Position numbers and translations under genes: made by a program. From Loripinus fragilis (taxonomy: Eukaryota; Mollusca; Bivalvia; Lucinida; Lucinidae), in the NCBI GenBank assembly GCA_964019695.1, contig OZ026516.1, positions 101,370,368 to 101,434,367 of the forward strand: a DNA stretch of 64,000 nt, given 5' to 3'. Shown piece by piece: positions 41,101-53,100 of this stretch (its first letter is position 1; every line of letters begins with the position of its first letter). The notes under the pieces were generated by a model, which had not been told where the DNA came from, ran no database searches, and saw only the letters and a list, made by a program, of their open reading frames with translations.

Positions 41101-44100
41101 TGTGTTGAACACTTGGCAGTCAGGATCAGTGTATTTCTGAAGGACCCAACACAGTGTGTCCAATGAGGCCCTAACCAGCTACCCCGAAATCTCCAGTTGA
41201 GCCCTCTACCACTGAACTCCTCCACAGTAGATATGTTACTTGTTTAACTCTTTGGCTTCTACATGTAGAGCCGTCTGTTGATAACCATTACAAACAGTTT
41301 GGACCCAGATTAGGCCCAACAAAACATCAGGCTTTTTCTGGATCCAAACTTTTTGACTTTCTGATGGTATTCCTGAACACATTTTTGGAAAAAGTCAATT
41401 TTGAAAAAAAAAAATGCAGAAGACAAAAGCATGCACAATTACTCAATAGGCAAAGAGAGTTAAGTCATTCTCATGTATCTCTGATTTTACAGATAATCTA
41501 CACCCCAAATGAGAATGCAGACCCTGTGGTGATGTCACTACAGGGTGTGACCTTGGACGAGGCTCATAAACTTCTCAGTGAAGATTACATACGGAAGAAA
41601 AAAGAGAAAGAAGTAAAGCTGATCATCAGAAAATCTCATCTAGGTACTGTGGACTATATCCATAACTTAACCCTTTACTCCATAGGCTATTTTTAGATCA
41701 TGATATCATTTTCTATTTTTAGACAACATTGAAAAAAAATTCAAGAAATAATTAAGTTAAAGTAAGTAAAGGTGCAAAGATCGGGAATCGTTACAATAAA
41801 GTACCACACCTGACCCAGGATACCAATGGGAAAGTGACAAACTCACAGTTAGACACCACAAACGATAGCCAAGAGGTCAGCCCTTTCCCAGCAGTAAGTT
41901 TTGAATAATTCTGAAAATATTATGGAAAATGTAGCATTTGCTCCAAAAGAGCAAATGCTCCATTTTCCATGATATTTTCAAATACATGATATTTCAGAGG
42001 CGTCAAAAGGCGTTACTATGGAGTAAAGGTTAAACCTTTTCTGGGCATTCACCAAGACTTTTGTCTACTCTTTTACCTGCTTATGTACTTTGGTAGTCTA
42101 CAGACCCTGATCAGACTAATCATTTTGTCTTCTTAAGGACACAGCACAGCACCTCATATATGTTTGAACCAATGGCCAGATATTTACCAAACTATCACAT
42201 ATACTTCATTGGGAAGACCTTAATAAATGTTTAGATTAAGGTGACCTTGATATAATTTCCAAGGTCACAAGGGTCATATTACTCTATGAAAAAACCTTGT
42301 CTGCTCTCTACTGAACCAATGGCCAGATTTTGACTAAACTTACACAGATATATCATTGGGAGAACCTTAAAAAATGTTTTGATTTCTGTGCCCTTGATCT
42401 AATTTTCAAGGTCACCAGGGCCATATAAACTATGAAGTGGGTGGTTCTGAAAACTCCATCTAGTTAATGCTCATTTTTGTATTTTGATGATGTTAAATGC
42501 AAAGGAGTTAAGATATTTTTTCTTTTAAATTGATATAGTTTATAGCCAAGTAGCAATTATTTTTTCCACTTGTAACTATAAGACATTGCAAAATGTTGAC
42601 ATCCCTCTTAATTTTGCTTTCAGAGTATGATATGGCTTTGAAATGGATGGTAGAAAATGGAGGTACTGGAGATTTCTTCTATATAAGGTAGGTTTTGATA
42701 GCTTAACAACTTTGTTATATGACTGGAGAGAATCCTGTCTCCTGATTGGCCCAATGAGTCTTCATATATGTCTACCTGTAAACTGGTCTAAACTGGTCCA
42801 CAAGTTAATATTGCATGAAAACTAGCTTGAGTTAATATTTTTGAAACTTCTGCAATATTACCCTCTAGAGAGCTAAAAATAGCATGATGAGTGTGAAACT
42901 AGCATTTGCTGCATGAAATCGACATGCTTTGCTGTATCACCTGCCAACAGGTCAATTAAAGACTTTCATGAATTTTTACAACGGTTTTGTTTTGTTTGCT
43001 TATCTTTGTTTGAATAAACAAACTGTAAAAATAGTTTTATGATAAAATTTTATATTCCTCATTAAGAGAATTAATATACATTTGAAAATGCAAAATACTA
43101 CATTATAATATTTTAATAACAAGTTCTAAAACATGTGAGAAAGTCCTTAGATGTCTTAGAAAGTGAAAGTAGCAAAATTTTCATTCTTAAATGAAAAGTC
43201 ATACCGTATAAAGCCGAGTATAATCCGCAAGAATACACAACCCGCACCCCCACTTTTGACCCCAAAATCCTGGAAAAAATGGATTTCATAAGTATTGACT
43301 GCACCCCAAATTCAGCATTCTAAAGGTCCGTGTGTGTCAACTGCAAACAAAAAGCTTACCTTGCAAACTCTATTTTTCACACATGATGTCATCACAAGTT
43401 CTAATTATGTTTACCTAAGTCTCCAAACACATCAATTATCCGCAATTAGTGCAGTAATTGGCAATAGATTTACTACTGTGAAGCTTCAAGTCATGGTTTG
43501 TGCACATGTCATGTCAATAAACACCTCTCCAGGCAAGGAAAGCAACTCAAAAATACAATTTCAGAGGAAGAAAGCCGTGTTGTTCCAAATGAAGTGCTCT
43601 TCAATTTATGCAGTTTACCTATTACAGCATCTAAAAATAGAACGCTTGAGTGATTATCGGTTTTCACATAAATACTAAGCAATGCTTTTAGTATAGCGGG
43701 AACCAGGCAGTGTAAATGCACTTACACACAACAAATTCAGACAGCTGTTGAAAGAGAAAGGAAATACCGATTTATTTGCGGTTTTCAATGTCTGTTAGGC
43801 CTAAATGACTTCAGCAACATGATGGAATAACTCATGATGTACTGGCACGTAAGTGCAAAGCCATTTTACTTGGAAAATCTCTCCAATTATTGCATGAGAA
43901 TCCGAAAATCGGTCCGCTTGTGTTTGGGAAAAAGTCCCAAATTTTGAGTTCGATTACACTACCCGCATCCCCCTTATTTCATGAGTTGTGGGGGTAAAAA
44001 AAGTGTGGGTTGTATGCACCTTTCTACAGTATAACAAAACAGTAATTGACATCAATTGCGGTAGACATAAGGATTTATCTACCCTTAAAAGTGATATTCA

Positions 44101-47100
44101 CCTCTGGCCTAGTGGCCTCGTTTAATATCTCATTTTTTTGGGTAGATAAATCCTTATGTCTACCTCATTGAAGTCATAAATTGTATATTAGTATTTTAAC
44201 AGCAGCATGTGAACCAGTCAATGTAGAAACTGAAAGTAGAAATTTCTCGGAAGAGCAGCGTGTTTACAGATGGCAATATATAGAAAAAACCCATTTCTGT
44301 TACAATATTCTTGCCTACGTGTATATATATAGGGATATCATCGTTTTTATTGATGGGTAATCAAACTGTACATGAAGACAGCAACAACCTGACCTGTTTT
44401 GAATACAAGTATAAGCTTTTATGAAAATTTTGACTATGCCAAAATAAATACATGTACGGATTGAAAATAGTTGGTACGGATCAATTTTCATTTGGACCAG
44501 TACCAGTACTGATGGTAACATACATGTGATACCTCCCGGATCATGCGGGAGGCTCCCGAATTTGAACCCTATCTCCCGCACTCCCGTGCGGGCAACGCAA
44601 TCTCCCGCATTTTGAATTTTGCTATAATGATATTTTCGCAAGCGACCATTTTTACGGCGATCGGCACGCACTTTTAACATCTGTCGGCAATTGAACGCTA
44701 CTGGTAACGGTCAGATAATCATAATATACATGGTGTCATACTGTGCATGAAATAAACACAATAATCTCTCAAGTAGGGCACTCGTATGGCACGCTTATCA
44801 CCATGACGTCCTTGCGTATATATTGTAGACTCTGAACATTTTGAAAGATCGCCGTCCGCAAAGAAGAACAAATACAAGTCTCCCTTTCAACCTGACTTTC
44901 CATCAAGCGTAGTGAGAAAGGGGACAGAGTGCAATTCGTCCTTCAGCATCACAAACCAGACATTACAGCTCAGACCCAGTATAAATGTTTAGTGGGTCCG
45001 GGATTACAGGCATGAGAAAGGATCCGCGCATGAGACGCAAGACAAAGCCGAAGATGGCTTTCACCAAACAGAGTGACGCACGCTAATGTGCCTTTCTCTG
45101 CATTCTCAGACATCTATCATTTCTAAGCAGAAACCTTTTATTTACAAGGTATTTTTATGATGTGATGGCTCACTGAAGTTTATTTTGTCAGAAAAAAAAA
45201 TATCCGTAAAAACCCATTATCTCCGATAAGAAAGCATTTTCAAGGTAACTATGCAATGACGTTTTTGAGTTAGCTCCCTTGTTGCAATATATTTTAGCAA
45301 ATTCTTGAATTTCAAGGCGATTATTCACTTATTTTAATATATATTTTCCAAATTTCAACATTTTTAATTAAAGTATTTTATAATTATATTATCTACCGAG
45401 TATGACATTGACTGCAAGCTTTAAATCACTATAAAAACTAGCATTTAAACTCGTAAGTAAAAAGCTAATAGAATTTTAAATTGGCGTCATATATAGTATC
45501 TATTCTTTTGCAACCAGGGGCAGACTTGATTTAGCTGTTCTCTTTACTCCTTCCACTCCGAACAGGCAGAACAGAAATCAAGTGTGCTGGAACATCTGTG
45601 CTGGCGTACGCCGGAGTACTCCGTCTTCCGAGGTAGTGCAGACAGAACAATCACGTGACCTGTTCCAAAAAAGATGGCGGATCACTGCCTGTATGCATGG
45701 AAATATTTTGTATCGCTTGATTTATTCCGGAGTACTCCAAAGTGCCCAGTTTTACTTGTTTATGTGGCTGTTCTGGCGTACGCCGAGTACTCTAAAAATT
45801 GCTAAATCAAGTCCGCCCCAGATTAATACTGAAAAAATACCCTTCTCACGTTCGGGATTTTCCACTGAATGGAGGTGTTCCATGTATGGAAAGGTTGACT
45901 ACCTTACAAATTTGAACCAATAAACATACACTTAAGTCCGATCACTATCAGCCTTGTTTAAACATTTTATGTAGAAATTAAAATAATAAACACAAGCCTG
46001 TATTACTTTGGTAAATTTTAGTTGTCTAGGTACTCAGGTAAACAGTAGTAGTAAACAGGTACTTTGGCAAACAGTGCAGACCCAAACAGTGGCATTTCAT
46101 CAGTGTCTGCACTGTTTATTAAGATATGAAAAATATATATCATTTTAAATAAAAGTTGCCTGTCAAAACAACTTAAAGTACAAAATGGACTATTCCATAC
46201 TTATTATATCATTGTGTATAGGATAATCCACCAGAATGAAGGGGGTTAAAGACTTAAATAAGCTGTTTAAGTAAACCTTTCTGTAACTTCGAAAAATCTC
46301 CCTCATTGAGACCCTGATCTCCCTCATCTGAACATCAAATCTCCCTCATGGCCATCATCAGGTTATCACATGTATGTGGTAATCAAAATTATCTGGAGCA
46401 CTGGGATTAGAATAGGGAGTGCAGTGGCTCACTGGTAGAGTGCTTGACTCCAGACTGAGAGGCTGCGGGTTCAAGCCTCACCGGCGTCACTGCATTGTGG
46501 TCCTTGAACAAGACACATTTATCCTAGCTTAGTACTGGTTCAACCCAGGAAGACCCGTCCCTGTTTAACTGAAAGATTGTTGATGGGACATAAAGAATCA
46601 AATCCAACAAAAAACTGGGATTAGAAGCTTTATTGCTCAGTGAGAACTCAGGGTAACAAAGGCAGTGCAAGAAACGCAATTGCAGTACATTGGAACAATG
46701 CATGCGCCACATAATCTGCCCTTCATTGAAAGAACCATTGGATATAACTGAGGGTCTGGATGTGGGCCCCCAGGGGTTTTGTGGATCTGGAGATAAGGGC
46801 TATTTATGTTCAGGTAGCTGGGAAGCACTGGTTATTATTTTCAGGGATCTGGGGAGCATCCTCATAGTTTGGGGGATTCTGCAGAAAGTAAAAATTGAAT
46901 TTAAAAAATCTTACCTTAAAGGAAAACCCTGTATTTTGTTTGACTTTTTTTTTTAAAAAAAATCTTGTTTATATCGATGGTAGTTATCGATCAAACACAA
47001 TAGTAAATACTGAATATCCCAGAACCCAAAATAGTTTTTCACTTTAATTATGGGTGTTTTTTCACTATTTACATGTTTTACATCCGTATTGCCATTTATA

Positions 47101-50100
47101 CAATTTTCTAAAATATATGATTATTTATTTGAACTTGACTGTAGATTTATATATCTTTCTCGACCTTGGCCTTTTAGATCGCTAAATAAAATATGCAAAT
47201 GACTTATCTAATGAACATTGATGAACTTGGTCAGATATTTTATATTGCCCAATAGATTTTTTAGATAAATTGGTCTTAACTTAAACTAGCTGTGTTGGCC
47301 CTACGGTCCGCCACAAAAAAGGGACTATACTCTATGTTGTAGATGTAACTATGAGAAAAAGGAGAGTACACAATCAGTAGAGGAGAGTAACTATGGAATT
47401 TTACATAGAAGTTATAGGAAAACGACCATAAAATTCCTTTGTAAAATTATCCCTTTATACCACTATTCACTTTTAACTTGGCCCATTCCTGTGGACGACC
47501 CCAAACAAAAGGCTATGAGGGGTTTTAACCCTTTAAAGCATTATTCACATATAACTTGGTTAATTCTTATGGACCCCAAACATAGCACTATAAACAGACT
47601 GCAATGTATGTTGTAGATGTAACTATGAGAAAAAGGAGAGTACACAACCAGTAGAGGAGAGTATACTAAAACCTGGAGAAATATTTCTGGTCAGAGACAC
47701 ATGTTGTGATGCTGAGCTCTGGTCAGGATATAAGATAAATGAGGTGACAGGAGACAGAGCTCAGGAGGAATCAAGGATCTTCAGTGATACTTGGTAAGTT
47801 AAGGTTCCTGGTCAGAAGGGGACAGAGCTCATCTTCAATGGTACTTGGTAAGTTAACCTTGTTGTTGAGCTCTCGTCAGGATATAAGATCAATGAGGTGA
47901 CAGGGGACAGAGCTCAGGAGGAATCAAGGATCTTCAATGATACTTGGTAAGTTAACCTTCATGATAAGCTCTGGTCGGGATATAAGAAAAATGAGGTGAC
48001 AGGGGACAGAGCTCAGGGGAATCAAGAATTTTCAGTGTTACTTGGTAAGTTAACCTTCATGATAAGCTCTGGTCGGGATATAAAATCAATAAGGTGACAG
48101 GGGACAGAGCTCACTTGGAATAAAAAATCTTCAATAATACTTGTTAAGTTTCATGATGAGCTTTGGTCAGGATTGAGATAAATAATGAGACATGGGACAG
48201 AGCTCAGGAGTAATCAAAGATCTTCAGTGATACATGGTAAGTTTACCTTCATGATGAGCTCTGGTCAGGATACAAGATCAATGGGGTGACAAGGGACAGA
48301 GCTCAGCAGGAATCAAGAATCTTCAATGGTACTTGGTAAGTTAACCTTCCTAATGAGCTCTGGTCAGGATATAAGATACATGAGGGGACAGGGGACAGAG
48401 CTCAGGAGGAATCGAGAATCTTCAATGATACTTGGTAAGTAAACTTCATGATGAGCTCTGGTCAGGATATAAGATAAATGAGGTGACAGGGGACAGAACT
48501 CAGGAGGAATCAAGGATCTTCAGTGATACTTGGTAAGTTAAGGTTCTTGGTCAGGAGAGGACAGAGCTCATTTTCAATAATACTTCGTAAGTAAACCTTC
48601 GTCTCGAGCTCTAGTCAGGATATAAGATAAATGAGGTGACATGGGACAGAGCTGAGGCGGTATCAAGGATCTTCAGTGATACTTGGTAAGTTAACCTTCC
48701 TAATGAGCTCTGGTCAGGATATAAGATACATGAGGGGACAGGGGACAGAGCTCAGGAGGAATTGAGAATCTTCAATGATACTTGGTAAGTAAACTTCATG
48801 ATGAGCTCTGGTCAGGATATAAGATAAATGAGGTGACAGGGGACAGAACTCAGGAGGAATCAAGGATCTTCAGTGATACTTGGTAAGTTAAGGTTCTTGG
48901 TCAGGAGAGGACAGAGCTCATTTTCAATAATACTTCGTAAGTAAACCTTCGTCTCGAGCTCTAGTCAGGATATAAGATAAATGAGGTGACATGGGACAGA
49001 GCTGAGGCGGTATCAAGGATCTTCAGTGATACTTGGTAAGTTAACCTTCCTAATGAGCTCTGGTCAGGATATAAGATACATGAGGGGACAGGGGACAGAG
49101 CTCAGGAGGAATTGAGAATTTTCAATGATACTTGGTAAGTAAACTTCATGATGAGCTCTGGTCAGGATATAAGATAAATGAGGTGACAGGGGACAGAACT
49201 CAGGAGGAATCAAGGATCTTCAGTGATACTTGGTAAGTTAAGGTTCTTGGTCAGGAGAGGACAGAGCTCATTTTCAATAATACTTCGTAAGTAAACCTTC
49301 GTCTCGAGCTCTAGTCAGGATATAAGATAAATGAGGTGACATGGGACAGAGCTGAGGCGGTATCAAGGATCTTCAGTGATACTTGGTAAGTTAACCTTCA
49401 TGATGAGCTCTGGTCAGGATATAAGATAAATGAGGGGACAGGAGACAGAGCTCAGGAGGAATTCAGTGATACTTGGTAAGTTAACCTTCATGATGAGCTC
49501 TGGTCAGGATATAAGATAAATGAGGGGACAGGGGACAAAGCTCATATTAAAGTCAGGGATCTTTTTTTTACATTAATGATACTTGAAAAATTAATAGGGG
49601 TCTGAATATCAGATAAATGAGGTGCATGGTGATAGGGGTTAAAGATTAACTCAAACAAACAAACAAATAAGGACTGATTCCATGTTTTGTGGCAGCCTAT
49701 TTGGGTCCCAACTGTTTACTGATGTTCCATTGATGGTATGCAAGGCATGGGGTAAAAATACAGGAAGATGCATCAAGCTTAGTAGTAGAGTGTTAGGCTT
49801 TAGATGGAAGGGTCACTGGTTCGAAACTCACCAGAGGCACTGTGTTGTGTCTTTGAGCAAGACACTTTATTTTCTGCATAGTACTGGTTCAACTCAGGAA
49901 GACAGGAGATTGTCTCGACATGACTGAAAAATTGTTGTCTGGGGCGTAAAGCATCAACACAAACAAACAAACAGTATGTAGTAACACAGGAGCTTGGCGT
50001 TGATTTTTTTCTATACTTGTATATACCCTTTACATAGTAAAGGGAAGGTAGGACACTCTGCTGCTGCACAAATTGTTTCTGGGTGAATTACACCGTTATT

Positions 50101-53100
50101 ATTCAGGTTACAATCTCGTGCGTATACCCTTTGAATAAACAATTGCATACTCTATCCTCCGCCCTATATCAGAAGTTTGCCACATTCACGGTTTTATTGT
50201 CATTTTGTTTTTTCTGTGAAGTCTGATTGTATTCGTGTGATGGGTGCACGGCCATCTTTGTTGCTTTGTGTGCAAGTATGGCAGCAAATGTATAGTGTCA
50301 TCTGATTGGTCTATACATGATGACAGAATGTTATCATCTCGACCAATCAAATGACAATACGCATTCCCCCGAGAATGCTCCAATGTATGAACATAACACA
50401 ACAAAGATGTCCGTGTACCCATCGCACGAATACAATCAGACTTCACAGAAAAAAACAAAATGACAATAAAACCGTGAATGTGGCAAACTTCTGATATAGG
50501 GCGGAGGATAGAGCATGCTATTGTTTATTCAAAGGGTATACGCACGAGATTGTAACCTGAATAATAATGGTGTAATTCACCCAGAAACAATTTGTGCAGC
50601 AGCGGAGTGTTCTACCTTTCCTTTACTATGTAAAGGGTATATACAAGTATAGAACAAGAAAAACTATAACATGTGTTACATGTTATAAACGGCGTTGTTG
50701 AAGGTTCTTATGAGTAATAATAGATGAAGGATAATAATATTGTTTTCGCAATGAGATATACATTAAACGGCTTTAAAATGAGTCATTAAATGCTTAATGT
50801 TTCGCTAATAAACTATTCAATCAGACGGTGATGGGGAAGCAAGCTTTTGTGAAAGCTTATGCTTGTTTTCAAACCACAGCGTCACCGAGACCCTTCAACT
50901 ATGAATACATAAATATTAGACTTCTTCCTTAACATAACTGTAAGTGGTCCGATCAAATATAAGATAGACATTTAAGTGTTCAAAATATTACACAAAACAC
51001 AAAAAACAGCTTTGAAAACAATCTCCTTGATTCATACATATCGACAGTAGGCTTACGTTTTAACATGGAATGGCATGGAACCATAGAGTAACGGTATTAG
51101 GAGTTGTGTGTGGCGTATTTATTTATTTATTTATAATCTTTTTATAACTGAAATACATAGTCCCTGCTCTAAAAAGTCAGAAGACCTCTATGTGACTGGG
51201 TATTGATCTTAGAGAAACTAAAAGACACCACTCTAAACATAGCACGCAATTCCATGCTCCACTACATTACATGCTTTAAAAATTGCATACTAGCATGATA
51301 AGAAAACACCCACTTCTTATAAAAGAAAAATCAGCATTAGGTCGCATTTGTAAGTTTAGACTTCCTATGGGGAAAAATTCCTTTAAAAATTATCTTTTAT
51401 GAAAATCAATACTTGTTATCTTCAGCGGGGAAAGAAAGTCAACATCGAGTGACCTATTTTCCGTGTGTTGCCTTTAAGCTTTTCTTTCTTAGGTTATTTT
51501 CTCTGCTTATTCATATTCTGCTTGTAGGCCTATTGTCCATTCTGTTTGTTTGTTTTACATTATCTTGCTCCTATTTTCTAATAAAATGAAAAGTTCGTTT
51601 CTGTTTTATGATGTCACGAAACAATTTAACCGAGCACACTGATAAATATAGAATGAATGACGTCACAATGATTTATAAATAGGGCCTTTATATACTTATT
51701 AAAGAATTTCGTATCTATAGTTATGAATTTATCAATAAGTTCGCCCCAGAAAACAGCTGATAACACATAGTTGAAAATATGCTCTTGGTAAAAATAATAA
51801 TTACAATTCTAAGTTATTCTAAGTTAGACCATTCGACCAGCTGAATAGTGAAAAAATAGGCACAGCCCGTGGGTAATACAGGAGTTGAGCATCCGACATT
51901 TACACTGAAAAGACACCCAATTTTAGACGTTTAAAATACTCTTTTAATAAGAGAAGTCTACATTTGTTTTTACTTTGCCCTTTTAAAAAACGAAACATTT
52001 CACTAAACTTTATTCATTGAATAATAACTTTGATCACACCCCTCTTCGGAATAGTCCATTTCAAAACCAATTACAATTATAGGCTAAGTAACCACTGTTT
52101 CATAAATGAACTAATATTAGTTTCTTATGCATTAATAAGTAACGCCATAGAAAAAATCAACGCCAAGCTCCTGTGTGTAGTAAGATGCCCTATTTATATT
52201 GATGCTACACTGGGACAGGATGAAGAGCTAGTGGGGTTTGGTGACCTTGATCTATCATAGCACTGAGAAATTGATTTTTGCCAGTGCATTACTAAAGCAT
52301 CACAATGATCTGTGTGCCCAGGGAAGACTCAGATCAGGCTAAGGGAGTGCAGTGGCTCAGTGGTAGAGTGCTTGACTTGAGGGCAGCGGGTTCGAGCCTC
52401 ACTGGCGTCACTGCGTTGTGGTCCTTGAGCAAGACACATTTATCCTAGCTTAGTACTGGTTCAACCCAGGAAGACCCGTCCCCGTTTAACTGAAAGATTG
52501 TTGATGGGATGTAAAGAATCAAACAAAGCAAAGACTGGGCAACTGCCCGATCTGATTTGAGTTTTCACTGTTGGTGTGAAGAAACCTTGAAATGCATTGA
52601 GCACGGAGTGAAGCATATGATCTAACTGGATTGAAGCCAAGAATAATCTGAGTTTTTCTTGGGTGCAGTGTTCATTTTGTTGGCTTTGTTATTCACTTGC
52701 TTATTTTATTTATGATCTGTCCAGATAGGGTAAAAAAAAAGCATAAAATTGTAATTATTTGCATACCCATCAGTTTAAAAGTATGTTTTATGTGCTCAAA
52801 AGAACGGTCTCAATCTGTCCCGTTGAAACGGTTCTTTTGAGTACTATACCACAACATATATTTTGGTTAGGAAATAAGAAAAATACTTTCCAGTATGCCC
52901 CCTTATCTGGAGGTTTGTTTATAATTCTTTAGTGCCCGGAGGAAACTGCCAAAGACATTAAAAGAGGATGGTGGTAAGAAGGATGGAGGAAAAAGAAAAG
53001 CTGGCTTTAGGTTTAGAGGTGAGTAAGGCGAGACATTTTCATTAGGTATTTGTCTCGATATGCAAATAATTTCAGCGTAAAATGTTAATATTTTCTTAGC

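Noticed and set aside
44315..44680. Minus-strand ORF of 121 codons
   Set aside because: Overlaps CTCCCG-type repeat DNA and lacks domain-like sequence; not supportable as a gene.
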